This document shows, in pieces, positions 23,591-35,740 of a DNA stretch of 64,000 nucleotides (positions are counted from its first letter, which is position 1; every line of letters begins with the position of its first letter). Source of the DNA: Trissonchulus latispiculum. Its lineage: Eukaryota > Nematoda > Enoplea > Enoplida > Ironidae. Both the position numbers and the translations under genes were made by a program. The notes under the pieces are model-generated. The model made no database searches and was not told the DNA's origin. It worked only from the letters and a program-made list of their open reading frames with translations. Where the stretch lies: positions 1-64,000 of the forward strand of contig JASAND010025997.1 in assembly GCA_030248195.1 (NCBI GenBank). Direction: 5' to 3'.

Positions 23591-23834
23591 TATGTCCAAC
23601 CCTTACAGAGAATTTCCGTAAAATTTAAAATTAGACTGATTGCTCAATCTATATTTGACTGTATCATTGCCTTTATTTCGTATTGTACACGGCTTGTTGA
23701 TGTATACTATGTACATGAAAACTTTGTTATTTATTGGTATTCAATGTGTACATACGCATATGCTAAAAAAATTACAAAAAGAGACTGACTGGAAAACATT
23801 ACATAACAAAAGATCTAATTAGTTATGAACAAGA

Positions 23835-24136
23835 TTACGTAATCAGTGACACAAAATTGTGGAATAATGATTGCGCAAGTATTACGCACAGGCTACGGCG
23901 CAACAGATTATGTAACAGTTGCGCAATTAATTGTGTAATAATTATGGAATACTTAAATACTGTAAATATTACGTAATTAATACCAATAATACCAATAATA
24001 ATACTGCGTAATCCCTCGGCGGGACGTAATGCAATAGATTACGCAATCTGTTGCACGATTATTACATAATAATTACATAATCTTTGGATGATTATTACGT
24101 AATAGTTACATAATTTGTTGCATAATTATTACGCAA
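23835..24136. promoter_or_regulatory. Cluster of 13 TTRYRYAA (C/EBP / PAR-bZIP-like) sites
   Basis: Perfect 8-mers fit TTRYRYAA at 23835, 23871, 23908, 23919, 23931, 23969, 24039, 24062, 24073, 24095, 24106, 24118 and 24129. They include TTACGTAA (three), TTGCGCAA (two), TTACGCAA (two), TTACATAA (three), TTATGTAA, TTGTGTAA and TTGCATAA. The consensus is that bound by C/EBP and PAR-type bZIP factors. It could instead be a degenerate repeat or a transposon end. Confidence 0.5.
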
Positions 24137-24633
24137 TTAATTACTGAATGATCACGTAAGCGATTTCGTTATCCCTCTGCCGCGATTGCGGCAGCGGGTT
24201 GGTCCAGAACCGCTATATACTCACTACTCAGCTGAACTCGGATATCAGGCTTTCTTTCATATACCCGTTTTTCCTTACAAGCTTACTCTTAATACAATCT
24301 TCATCCAACCCTGCCCAGACAAGGTTGAATTCAAGCCCTACCGTAGACAGGGCCAAGTAGAAAAAAATGGGCAAGGGGGTAGGGTAAAGTTGAAATGGCC
24401 GGAAAAAGCATTCGAAATTCCAAAACAATTTCCAGCTTCGATGTACCTTGTTACCAAAATTTCTTCATTTTTCATAAAAATGATCAAAATTTTGAAGTGT
24501 TAACCAAAAATTGATAATCTTGTTCCAAGTTTTTAAAAATAGCGAATTTATGTTACTATTCTTCTGGAACAAGCCCCCTCCAAAGTTTGGACTCGAAGTG
24601 CCACTAAAAATTCTTTTGAGACAAGCCCCCCAG

Positions 24634-25051
24634 TAGAGATGAGCACGGGCCGGATGTTTTCAGCCCGGGCCGGCCCGTTCCAAGTTTTGCTCGGCCTGGC
24701 CCGGCCTGGCGCGCTGGCCTGGCCTGGCCAGGCCCGTTCCAAAATTATGCCCGCTCCGACCCGCCAATGGCAAAATTCCAAAATTTTACTAACAATTTTA
24801 TTTGAAAGGCTTCAATGCAAGACGGAGAGGCTAAACTATGCTACGATATGTTAAATTATGCAACAAAATAACCAGAATCCATAAAGGGGTAGCTAATGTT
24901 AGTGATTTTACAACATTTTCTAGAGTTGATCCGTCCAGTATCGGCCCGCTCCGGCCCGCAGTTAAAAAACTCCGCGGCCCGGCCAGGCCCGCTAACCAAT
25001 GGAGGTCGGTCCGGCCCGGGAAGGGCCGACGGGCCGAAATGCTCATCTCTA
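24634..25051. mobile_element. Non-autonomous hAT-like MITE
   Basis: A 418 bp element with perfect 12 bp inverted ends TAGAGATGAGCA / TGCTCATCTCTA, GC-rich arms with GGCCCGGCC blocks and an AT-rich core. The flanking 8-mers CCCCCCAG and CCCACTAG agree at 6 of 8 positions, fitting an aged 8 bp hAT target duplication. A TA duplication of a mariner-type element is an alternative reading of the same ends. The TAGAG start resembles the terminus of the autonomous hAT at 55118-61392. Confidence 0.65.
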
Positions 25052-25059
25052 CCCACTAG

Positions 25060-25965
25060 GACTCTACGTTAATGTATGGCTTCTAGGCATCCCTTAAGCA
25101 TCACAATCCTATAATATCATTTCTTCAGGGTGTCTTGCCGCACACGTTTACATTTTTGACATTGAATGTCAATTGGTTTTAGTTGATTAACACCCATCAA
25201 TTAATCACTCGGCCAAAGACGGTGCTATACTATTCAGTTGGGATTGGGCGCCTGTTACTTCGCAGCACAAATTTAGACAGAAACCCTGCACCCGTTTATC
25301 AATAGCTAGACATTTTCAGCAAGCACTAACTTTCAGTTTTACCATCAATAAATTTACGCACCGCGGAAGGTAGAAATTCGCTAGAGTTCTGTGTCAGAAA
25401 CATTTCGCAAATGTAGCCTGATGTTAAGGCTTTAGGTTTTATTTTTTGATTTTTTTAAACTGGAACAACTTCTATTCAGTTTCATAGTCTGTTGTTTCCT
25501 CTAAGGCGTAGCTTCAGTTTATGCAACTTTCGAAGAGCCCTGAAATTATTCTTTTTTCAGCAATCTGTGCAGGAAAGATTGATAAGCTTGAATTGAAAGT
25601 TGAGCGGTTCAAAGTGGTTCGACCCTCGGCTTGGCCAATTCTCTACTTTTAATCCTGAATGAAAAGCAGAATTTTCCACTTTCCTTCTCTCAGCTAGGTC
25701 CTGGTTTCAACGGTACATGAATCCAGAAGCCCCCGAATCGAATTGGAAAATGGACCAACAGCATTTGTCGTGGTGCACTTGCTGCAAACTAACCATTAAT
25801 CTAATTTATACAGGAGACTTGTTCATTAAAATGTACATATCTTTTGGATTAAAATGTTAATAAATAACAAATATTAATATATTAATATATTAATATTAAT
25901 TTATATTAACAAATTATTAATCTGCCTTTTTTTAAGTTTCAGTATTTCCTAAATATCAGTAATTT
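25060..25965. other. Region upstream of the SLC5 gene
   Basis: Nothing recognised except an AT-rich tract with TTAATATTAA repeats at 25855-25925 and a splice acceptor (AATTTCAG) ending at 25968. The acceptor suggests a non-coding first exon of the SLC5 gene somewhere upstream. Confidence 0.5.
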
Positions 25966-25971
25966 CAGGTC

Positions 25972-28839
25972 ATGTTAGGCATCTGGGACGTTATCATCTG
26001 GGCATCGGTCGCCGTGATATTGCTCTTTATCAGTGCCTTGGTGCGAAGCTATCAGTGCTTTACTGTCAGCACAGGGTTGAGCCAGTTTGCTGTGGCCAAT
26101 CAGAAAATACCGTTTCTTGCAACATCTGTCACTGTATGTCTGAGTACGATCCCATGCTTTCTGGTAGTTCTGCCCACTCAGATTAGAGGTCCGCAATTGG
26201 ACTTCCATTGGATCTGGTGCCTGGTGGGAAGGTAATAAATCTGTTTCTCGGCTCAAGGGTTGGTATCTGGGAAGTAGTTCCCCTGGTTTGGGGAGGGGTG
26301 AGGGTTCGTTCTTGCCCTACCAAGAATTGAAGCAACTTTTCTGCCCCCACCCCCCAGCATCTAAGGGTTAGGTTTTTTTCTACTTAACTTTCCTCAGAAC
26401 TTTTCTCATGCACATGTCTGTTCCCAATTATCCTAAGCCCGGCTGAATTTTCAAAAGGTTTTTGAACTTCAGTGAATGCAAAATTACTGGGAAGGAATGG
26501 TCTAAAACTAATATTTTGCGAAGGGGACTTTCCCGCTTTTCAAACGCAATTTTAATCAGTAACATTTGACTTTCAATCGTCAAGAGGCTGAAGTTTGACA
26601 TGCTGATAAACTGTTGACTTGGCATGCGCCCATAACGGAGTGTCGATTGTGTATTAGTTCTGATTTGAGTCCTATCAAAACGTTTTGTCAAATGTTCATT
26701 AGCTTCCATAAAATTTATTTATTAAATTTTAACGTAAATTAAAATTAAATTTAAACTTAAATTTAAATTAACTTAATCAGAGTATCGATTCAAGCGTGTC
26801 ATCTCTGATTTGAAAACTTCTGAGCAAAACTGTATGTTCAGTGTTAATGATCTTAACTAATTAAGTTAATTATTAATTGTCATCGGAGCATTTGTTTATT
26901 TCAGCTGGCTGGGTGGTCTGCTCAGTGTCTGTTTGATGTTGCCGCTCCTACACTATGTGGGCTCCTTTTCCATTCACGAATATCTGCAGCGAAGATTTCT
27001 GATGCGAGATGGAAAAATTTGTGGTCAATATTTGACCAATTTCACAAACCTATTTAGCCTTGTGCTAAATCTAACACTAAGCTTAATTCTGGTACTGCTT
27101 GGTGTTCATGTGTTGACGCATTTTGTGACTAACGGTAATATTATGGTCTTCTTATAGCAAGAAATTAATTAATTATCAGAGATACTATTTGACAGTGCAA
27201 AAAACTAAGAAATTAGTTAGTATCCAACGATGTCTGGTTAATTTGCTAAAATAAATTTAATTTTAATAATTGCTAGGAATAAGATTTTAATTTGATTTTT
27301 TGATTTATAATTTTAATTTTAACTAATTTTAATTTGTATGAGTGACGTTAAAACAAAGAAAGCAGTCAAAATTTGCGTCTGGGTTGAAGTTTCTGGCAAC
27401 TTATTTAATTAATTACTAATTAAATCCAATTATGATATATCTATTAATTTGGATAAATATTCCATCATTTTCTAACATTTAGGTAATTTTCTATTTCAGT
27501 TCCAACCTGGCTACCAGGCCTGGTAGTCGGTGGTTTGGTCTTCGCCCTTAATCTGGGCGGAATTTCGACAATTCACGGATATTCCCTGATTTCCGGACTT
27601 TTTCTGAGCACCACTTTGGGTCTTTCGATTGCAATATTCCGACTCGACCTCAGACTTCCGTCCAACGAAGCTCTGTCGGAATTACTGACGTTGCCTCGAC
27701 TTCTGAACTGGGCTCAACCGAGTGCCTTCGGTTATTGTCTTTTCGCTTTTTGCTGTTTTAGCTATCACTTTTGCTGTGATGAAGCCAGCTTGCTGATTAT
27801 CAGCTCGACGCGACATCTGACAAGAGCTCGAATTGCTGTGTTTTTAGGTTCCACTGTTTGGCCTACCCTGTTGCTGGTCGCTTTCGGAATTCCGTTACTA
27901 GCTGTGGCTCGAGACAATTTAGATTGTCTCGATAATTTGCGATTTTCCGAACTGGGCTCCCAGTTTTTCGAGCACATTTCAGCATACACTGGATTTCGTG
28001 GCCTTGTCTTGGCATCTCTATTTTCGGTAGTGATAACTGCACTGTCGATGCGAATTTTAGCAATTTCCGTGATTCTTTCGGAGGATATTGTGCGAATTTT
28101 GCTGTCTCGAACTAATCGCGGCTATTGGGTGCTGGTTTCGCTGAACTGTATTGTGTGCCTACTCCTAAGCTTAGGCGGTGCCTTACTGCCACCAATTCAA
28201 GCTTTAGGCTACATTATTAATTTATTATTTATTTTAATTAACGTTTCCGGTCCCATTTTGGCTATCTACTTGCTCGGAGCTTTATTTCCGTGCGCCAATC
28301 AAACGGGAGTTGCCATTGGTCACTTTACGGGAACTGTGCTAACTTTAGTGTTGTCTGGCTTAAGTCTAATGTTAGCCAGGGCCGAAAATTGTTTGACCGT
28401 TCCCAGAAATTGTGAAGAAACAAATTCACTTCAACCAGAGACTGCGCTTAATTTAACGGCAACTTTTGAGGCAAAATCCGTGGAATTTTCTCCGGATTGC
28501 GGTACGAATTTTCTAAATTCCGTCTACTTTCCGATTATTGGAACTTTGCTGACGCTGCTGGTTGGAATATTGCTTAGCCTAAAATTTGGTGATCAGAACA
28601 TTTACAGTTTGGATTGGAATCTAGTGCACTGTCATTTTTCCACATTTCTCCGAAAGTTTGGTTCCGGACGGAATTTTTCCGGTGGCCCGAAATTGCGGAA
28701 ACGGAAACGCAGCGGAAATCGCCCAAAATCGAATTCACTGAATCGGTATCCGAGCAGTTTCCGGACAAGTCATCTGCCAGATACGAGCTACTACAATGAA
28801 AATGTGGCTCAAAAGATGTACTTGGAATCATCACTTTAA
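25972..28839 (+). CDS. SLC5-family sodium:solute symporter-like transporter
   Basis: Three exons with matching phases: 25972-26231, 26905-27134 and 27500-28839, giving 609 residues, the normal SLC5 length. The family moves small solutes (sugars, vitamins, monocarboxylates, iodide) across the plasma membrane, usually with Na+. Seen here: at least eleven hydrophobic helices; the early block PTQIRGPQLDFHWIW matching the SLC5A5/6/8/12 type; SIHEYLQRRF after helix 2-3; the SSTRHLTRARIA loop; and GPILAIYLLGALFPCANQTG, the conserved late helix. The C-terminal tail is basic. It is odd in that the helix corresponding to the family SASLSS/T block reads FSVVITALSM, so the Ser pair of the Na2 site is missing, and the usual TDxxQ motif after the third exon start is also absent. 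The substrate is unknown and Na+ coupling is doubtful. The start is the first ATG after an acceptor ending at 25968. Confidence 0.88.
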
Positions 28840-28980
28840 GTTTTTAGTTTAAGTTTAATCTATGTCATGAGAATATTGATAAAGATATTTGATAAGGCAT
28901 TGTGCAGCTTCAAGACGAATCCATTAGTTTTAAAATTTCGTGATTTACTTACCTATTACAAAGTACAGACTGTAAATTTA

Positions 28981-29267
<287 letters not shown>

Positions 29268-32200
29268 TTACTCATCAGGTGTAACGGTGTAGTAGACCCA
29301 GTAAACAATGTTGAAAACGGCAAACATGGTGGGAAAAAGTACACGAGAGTAGCGATCAATTCGTTGAGCGTGCTTTCGATTCTTCTGACGAAACATGAGT
29401 CGAACGGCTTCGGCACCCTTCGGCTGTTGAACCATGGTGAATCCCAGAGGTTGAGAATTTTCCTAAAACTTAAATAAATCCTAAACCTATAAATATCTGA
29501 GTCAATCTACCCTATGTAACGCTGGCCGTTTATAATTATGAAAACCTAAAAATCTGAAACCAAATCAATGTTCCACGATAATTAGATTTAACACTTTAAT
29601 TTTTTAAGTTTAAAAAAGATTTACTCGTTTTTACGACGGAGTTAATATCTGGTTCATTTGTGCCGGGTTTGCCTGACTTATACTTACTTACTTAACACCG
29701 AGTTCACGCCAACAAAAGAATAAAAGACTAAAACTTAAGTCAATGTGCGATAGGTTGAAATCAGGAGTGAAAGATTACGAAGAAAAACTTCCAGGGCGGA
29801 CATTGAATCGCCGAGTTTTAGATCAGGTCTCGACCACTGAACCACATCCTCGTACAACGACAGTAGTTTAATACGCCAGTTTCAACCTTTCAGAGTTCAT
29901 GTGACCGACCAGTTATGTTTAACGAAAAGAAAGTTGCACACCACCAAGCGCTCAAAACGAAATCGGACATCTGTCGAAACTGGAGCCCGTGCTCCTCTAC
30001 TCAAGCCCAGCTATAGTTACACTCTTAACTCTTCCCACCTTTGGAAGTGCTTGAGCTTAAAGTTGGTTACTTTAAAGTATTTAACAATTAAAGAAATGAA
30101 AGTTGTACACCACCAGGCACCCGAAAAATAAAAACTTTAACAAGTTCGGTTACTCTGAGTGCATACTACCCTTGACATGTTGAGGTATTCTGCCATCAGC
30201 GGAGTCTCAGCCGTTCCAGTGCTAAAGACCAGCGAAGTCGAAGGATTGACTTTTCGATGAAACAGATTCGTTTCTGTGGCCAGACCGTTCCCAGTGGAAC
30301 CACAGGGCCCGGGCGATGTAACCACGGTATCGCGCTAGAAATAAAATTATAAATTTAATGAAAATAAGAACACGGCAGACCAAAAAACAGGATTGTGTGT
30401 GTAGTAGCAGTCTGCGCTTTTCAATCGCAGTAGTATTTAGTATTTGGCTGATGGCAACCTTTTATGGAACGCTATGAATTTGATTAGGCATCCCCCCCTT
30501 ACCAAAGGATTCCAAACTTATTATGAAGGTCCATCCTACAATTATCAAAATGTGTTGAATATTTAATCAATTTTTGTCAAACACGAAAAAAACTGCTGTA
30601 ATAAGCGATTTTTGGACATCTGCAGACAGCTGAAAAATTATACTTATATTTACTCATTTGTATCAGCGCAGAAAACTAAAAACCAGCATCTCTCAGTATG
30701 GAAAAACGTAAGAAATTATTCCGGGCAGGTCCCCGTTCTGCTTGGAGACCTGAAACCCTAGCACTAGGTAAGGTGGGTAACTCACTTCTGCAGTGCTCGG
30801 TTCCATGGTAAGCGTTCCACTGCGGCGAAGGTAGTTCTTGATGGCCCCAGGCGGGGGTTTTCGGCGACTTAGGTAGTTGACAAAAGTGAACTCGATCATT
30901 ACACCGAAAACAAAGGCGGAACAAGTACCCATCCATACATCGATTGCCTTCATGTAAGATACCTAAAAATAAAATGAATCAAAATTTGACACGAATTTTC
31001 TATTTTGTGGTCTCTCCTTTTGTCTGTACTATTACCAAAACCTGTATAGTTAAAATTGAAAGACATCGAAAAATGCATAACTTTACACAGGTACCTGAGA
31101 GAAGAGAGTTTTCGTTAATGTCCTCGGTCAAAACAGTGTGGTCAAAAAGTGTGTTATATTTTCTGAATCCTTCTATTTTCTCATCATTAATTGGTTTCTT
31201 CTTGCGAGAAGTACGTAATTACATAAGAGTATGACAAGCATTAAGCATTGTTGGCTTCTTACCTATACGGCAATGTCCTTGGTCACAACAGTATGGTCAA
31301 AACAGCGTGTTTTACTTTCTCAGTTCTTCTACTTTCTCATCATTAATTTTGTCATTGCTGGAATTTTCTAATTCTAGCAATGATAGAAGAACGTATACAG
31401 ATCAGAATTAATTTTGTCTTCTGGCGAGAAGTACATAATACATAAGAGTATGACAAGCATCAAGCTTCTGGCTATACCTGAGGCAGTGCCAAGCGAGCGG
31501 CTGACGCCTGCGTAGCCAGCGTTAGTAGGGTTGTAATGCAAAGACTGACACGTCCCGGTACCGCGTCAACGTCCAGCCAAAAGCTGAACCATGAAATTAT
31601 GACTATCAGCGCTGTGGGAATGTAGGATTGCAGGATGTGATGCATGATTTCTCGACGGACCGTAAAGATGGCAAGGGCGCAGCTCCAGTTTCCTAGAAAA
31701 ATTAGTGCAAAGCAAAGTGATAGGGAAAGACCAAATAAAATAAAACCTTTTTCGAGTGACAAATGAATATATATATCAATGGGTCAAAAATAGAAAGACG
31801 AATAAAACATGTCATGCATGTAGTGTGTCGCTTTCTTTAACAAACTTTGACGAACCTTGACGCTGTTTTGTCAATAGTCAATATTCAAAGCGACACACCA
31901 AATACCAGCCATCAAACTATTAGTGTAGCTATAATGAACATTCTATCAATTTTGCGCCGAATGTTTTCATTTCATAGAAGACTTTCATTTTGCTGTCAAC
32001 CAATTTATGATTGAATTTAGTGAGTTAAATTTTTCCTCGATTTCTATGATGTCAAATATTCAAAACTTTAATGAGTGCTGTAACCACTACTGTAATTTGC
32101 AATTATCCGAGGTGTTCTCCAAGACTATCAGCACGTCCATTACTTTCAACAAAAAAATCAACAGTTCAGTCCAAACACAATCTTCGAGCACTGTCTGACC

Positions 32201-34350
32201 TTGCTCATAAATTCCTAGGCATTCGGCCTCGGCAATATTGACCAGGTGCATATCGGGTAGTTTGATGTCCGGATTCCGAGAGATAGCATCCACTTCACGA
32301 CGCCAGGTGATAAGCAGCTGCTCATCCGTGTAGGCGTCTGTAACATTAATTAGTTAATTAAAAAATAAAACAGGAAAATTTAGTTAATTAAAAAATAATC
32401 TGTAACATTAATTAATTAGTTAATTAAAAAGTAAAATAGGAAAATTGAAACAATCCGACAAGGTATCCCAGAAATTGGGGTAAACAAAGCAGCTGAAATG
32501 ATATCAAAATATGACTGATTCAACAGGTGCTAAAATTTTTAGTTCGATTTCTGTTGGTTTAGATAGTAGGTTAATTTTTTTAACACGTCTGTAATAGGCA
32601 ATTTGGTTGCTTATGTAGAGGAAAAGTTAGAGAATGCAAGCTTACAGCTGAGAATTCTAATTTCACAGGTCTGCGTGTCCAATGGATATTTCGCCAAATT
32701 CATGATGCAAATTACTGTCAATGAAACCCTGAAAAATTAGGAAAGGAAAGACTGCTGCAGGGAAACTGAATATTTTCCATTCCTTATGTTGACAGAAAAC
32801 TAAAGAAAAAACTAAAAAAGCAGAAGCTTTGTACACTTGATTGGCTGTTAATCGGATTATCGTTGCGGAGAAAAGTGTTATTGTATTATTATGTGATATA
32901 TAATTATGCATACTGCAATACCTTGTATCTAAGTATACGGTCCCGTTAGGCCATATCCAGACCAGAAAGTTGGGGGCGGTCACATAGTGATATTCTGCTT
33001 CCCGAGCGTTGGCAAAGTACAGGTCTGGGTGCCACATCATGTCGTAGATGAAAAAGTCTTTGATCAGAATTCGATCTCGATTTGTGTGATTTAGGCGGGG
33101 ATCAACCCAACGCTCTTGAAAGTAGATATCCACATGAAAGTCCTGCAACAGTTTTAGACTTTTAACTTTTTAATTTAAATTTAAAACCTTAATTGTCTTC
33201 TCGTCCTTAATATTGATTGTGAAATTTGTCGGATTTCGTCAATTCAAACAGTTTCACGTTACGAGTTTTTGAGAAATTTGGCGGCTAGTACATAGGACAT
33301 AGGACAGAGATAAAGCCGTAAGCCCGTTAGAAAATCTGATAGTTTAAATGGACAGAATTTGAGAAGTTTCAGCACAAAAGAGCCAGTTAACATCATCGAC
33401 TGTTAATGTTTCAACTCGTGGTATGTAAAATTGGAACAACACGAAAAAAGAAGGAAAAAGTGACACAATTTTGATACTATACTCACATTCCCATTGAAAC
33501 CGGGTCCGAATCTGGGGAAGTGCCTGTCTACCAGCTCCAGAGAACGTGTTCAGAAGTATCTCCGCAATTTAATCGGGGGTATCCTCAAATCAGTAAAGAA
33601 CGCCTCTTTTTGACAAATTCTGTCAAAATGTTAATAGTAAGCAATATTGCAAAAGGTTAATTGTAAGCAATGTTTTTGAAAATTGAATTAAAAAATTGCT
33701 ATGGTACCCACCCATATCTCCGGTTTATGTGTTGTTTCCAGTTTTCACGAATTTTATACCTGAACGGGAGGTCCAATTTCGCCGACCCTTGTGGAAGCAA
33801 ATTTGGGTAATCCTTGTGACAGCGACTTTTTCCGAAGCGTAGGATTGCGATTTTTCAGCAAGTTTTAACGAAAATCAGCAATGTTTTAACAAAAACAACT
33901 TTTTTGGACGTTTATTCGCAAAAAATAATGATTTTATTGACAGCGAGTTTTTTTAGCAATTTTTGAGCTTTTCTAACGAAAACCAGCAATGTTTTAGCAA
34001 AAACAACGTTTTTGGACGTTTTTTTGCAAAAAATAATGATTTTAAGTTTCTGAAAGCCTATTTTTGGGCATTTTTAACTCTTGTCTCTTGTGGCAGCAAT
34101 TTTGCAACCCCTTGTGGATGTCTTTGCCGATGGGGGCAGATTCCCACCTTGCCCACCTTGCCTTGATTTATTCAGTTCACGGTATCCACGTTACCATATG
34201 CTTATTTCTTACCATGGTTTGAGCTTGAAACGATGAAAGTCCTTCGATATACATCGTAATGGATACATTGGTTGGAAGGCCTCAAACAAGCAATTATAAC
34301 AAACTAACAACAAACAACTGATAGTGCAGAAATAATAATAATAATAATAC

Positions 34351-34409
<59 letters not shown>

Positions 34410-34809
34410 TAAGGCTAAATTCATAAGCTTATTCATAAGGTTATTTACGTCTTCTGACAGGTAAGCTATTTTAGAATTCTTATTTTCTTGAAACAATATA
34501 CAATATGTAAGCGACCAGAAATTTCTCAGCCAACACCATATTTTAAATAATCTTATACCATCCACATGCTATTGCATCCGTGATATAGAGTATAAAAGTC
34601 TAATAAATAGTCTTTAATTAATACACAATAATTAGGAAGTCTAATCAAGAATGTTAATTACCCATGCTTTGAGTAGGCGACGCATGATGATCATAAAGTG
34701 TGGGATCGGTCAGAATGGCAACGATGTCCTTTGGAACCACGGTTCTGCAATAAATCAGCAATAGGACCAGGAAAGTTTGCAGAAAATGCAGAAATTGCAG
34801 AAATTGCAT
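29268..34809 (-). CDS. Cys-loop ligand-gated anion channel (GluCl/HisCl/GlyR type)
   Basis: Nine exons with consistent phases: 34662-34809, 33487-33527, 32922-33142, 32646-32728, 32200-32337, 31478-31692, 30786-30962, 30170-30334 and 29268-29462, giving 460 residues. Seen here: a signal peptide (about 1-21); FQERWVDPRL; the Cys-loop C144-IMNLAKYPLDTQT-C158; a second Cys pair C204-x10-C215 as in GlyR, GluCl and HisCl; M1 (226-249); M2 with PGRVSLCITTLLTLATQ (256-272); M3 (286-307); a variable loop; and M4 near the C-terminus (YSRVLFPTMFAVFN). The usual anion motif PAR is PGR, still with Arg at 0'. Family knowledge: a pentameric neuronal or muscle chloride channel. It is odd in that the ~20-residue beta1-beta2 segment expected between residues 63 and 64 is missing; intron 2 (33143-33486) shows no exon for it. 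The ligand cannot be read from sequence. Confidence 0.92.
29785..29860 (-). repeat. tRNA-derived repeat head
   Basis: On the minus strand, TGTGGTTCAGTGGTCGAGA resembles an RNA polymerase III A box and GCGATTCAATGTCC a B box, spaced as in a tRNA. The stems do not pair well, so it is more likely a SINE remnant than a tRNA gene. It lies in the last intron of the channel gene. Confidence 0.4.
31821..31900. mobile_element. Short MITE with TGGTGTGTCGCTTT ends, third copy
   Basis: An 80 bp element in an intron of the channel gene. The ends are TAGTGTGTCGCTTT and AAAGCGACACACCA. The inner sequence CAACAAACCTTGACGAA-like is shared with the palindrome copies at 7892 and 13075. Confidence 0.75.
34336..34409. 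repeat. (ATA/AAT)n microsatellite
   Basis: A trinucleotide run of AATAAT units in the first long intron of the channel gene; on the minus strand it reads as a poly-Ile frame with no coding meaning. Confidence 0.95.
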
Positions 34810-35139
34810 CCTGCGTTCTGGTAGACAGCAACAGGGGGCGCCAAAGTTATTAGCTTTTGATGTGAAACTTGCAAGAGGATTGCTAATAAAACGTTTTATG
34901 ATTGCCGTGGTCAGGTGCTACCGCCAAGTAAGTTCTGGAAGGCAAAGTTGTCATAAATGTCTATGTAAATAAAAAATATGTAGAAAGTAAGAGGTTTAAC
35001 TGAGACTAAAGGTTCCTAGTGTCAATTTTAATTAAAAAGGTTTATCATTTGCTTCTTTCCGATTTTTTTGGAATCAGCGGTCACATTGAACAAAATAAAG
35101 AACCAGATCAAAAAACTTGAAAGATAGAAAGCAAATTTT

Positions 35140-35671
35140 TTTTCTTTTTTTTTTTTTTTTTTTTTCAAAAATTTTTGGTGGAGGGGGGTTTTTTAAGAGG
35201 GAGGAAAAAGGAAAAAAAAAATGCCCTTTAAAAAAATTTTTTGTGTGTTATAATTAGAGGGGAAAACACCCCATATTATTTTTTTTTCTTTTAAATAAAT
35301 CTGTTTGGGGTGTTTTGTTTTTTTTTTATATTTTTTTTTTATATATTCTGGGGTAGGGGGGAGGGTTTGGTTTTTGTTTCCGTTGGTGGTTGCTTATTAA
35401 AAGAAAAAAAAAGGATAATTTTTCGGAAAAAAATAATTAAAAATTAAACCACCGCCAAAAATTTACCAAACGGGAATGTAATTTTTTTTTGTTTCCCTAT
35501 CGCTGCTTTTTTATTTTTCTTTATAATAAAAAAATTTTATTTTTTTGGTTTTTTGAAATTTTTTTTTTGTTTTTTTTTTTTTTTTTCCCTTCGCGGAGGG
35601 AAGGTAAAGTAGAACAAAACAAAGCAGGACGAACGGAAAGCAAATTATAATTTTAATATTTTATTTTTTTT

Positions 35672-35714
<43 letters not shown>

Positions 35715-35740
35715 TTGTTATTTTTTTTTTTAATGAACTG
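35140..35740. other. Homopolymer-rich stretch, possibly low-quality sequence
   Basis: Long T runs (up to about 38 at 35675-35713), A runs and G runs alternate with little other structure. The style differs abruptly from both flanks. It may be a badly resolved poly-T or simple-repeat region, or an assembly join. No coding potential is visible. Confidence 0.6.

Noticed and set aside
24634..25051. Mariner-type element with TA duplication as the preferred call
   Set aside because: The ends read equally well as TAGAG-starting hAT ends with a 6-of-8 matching target duplication, and they resemble the hAT in this window; kept as an alternative.
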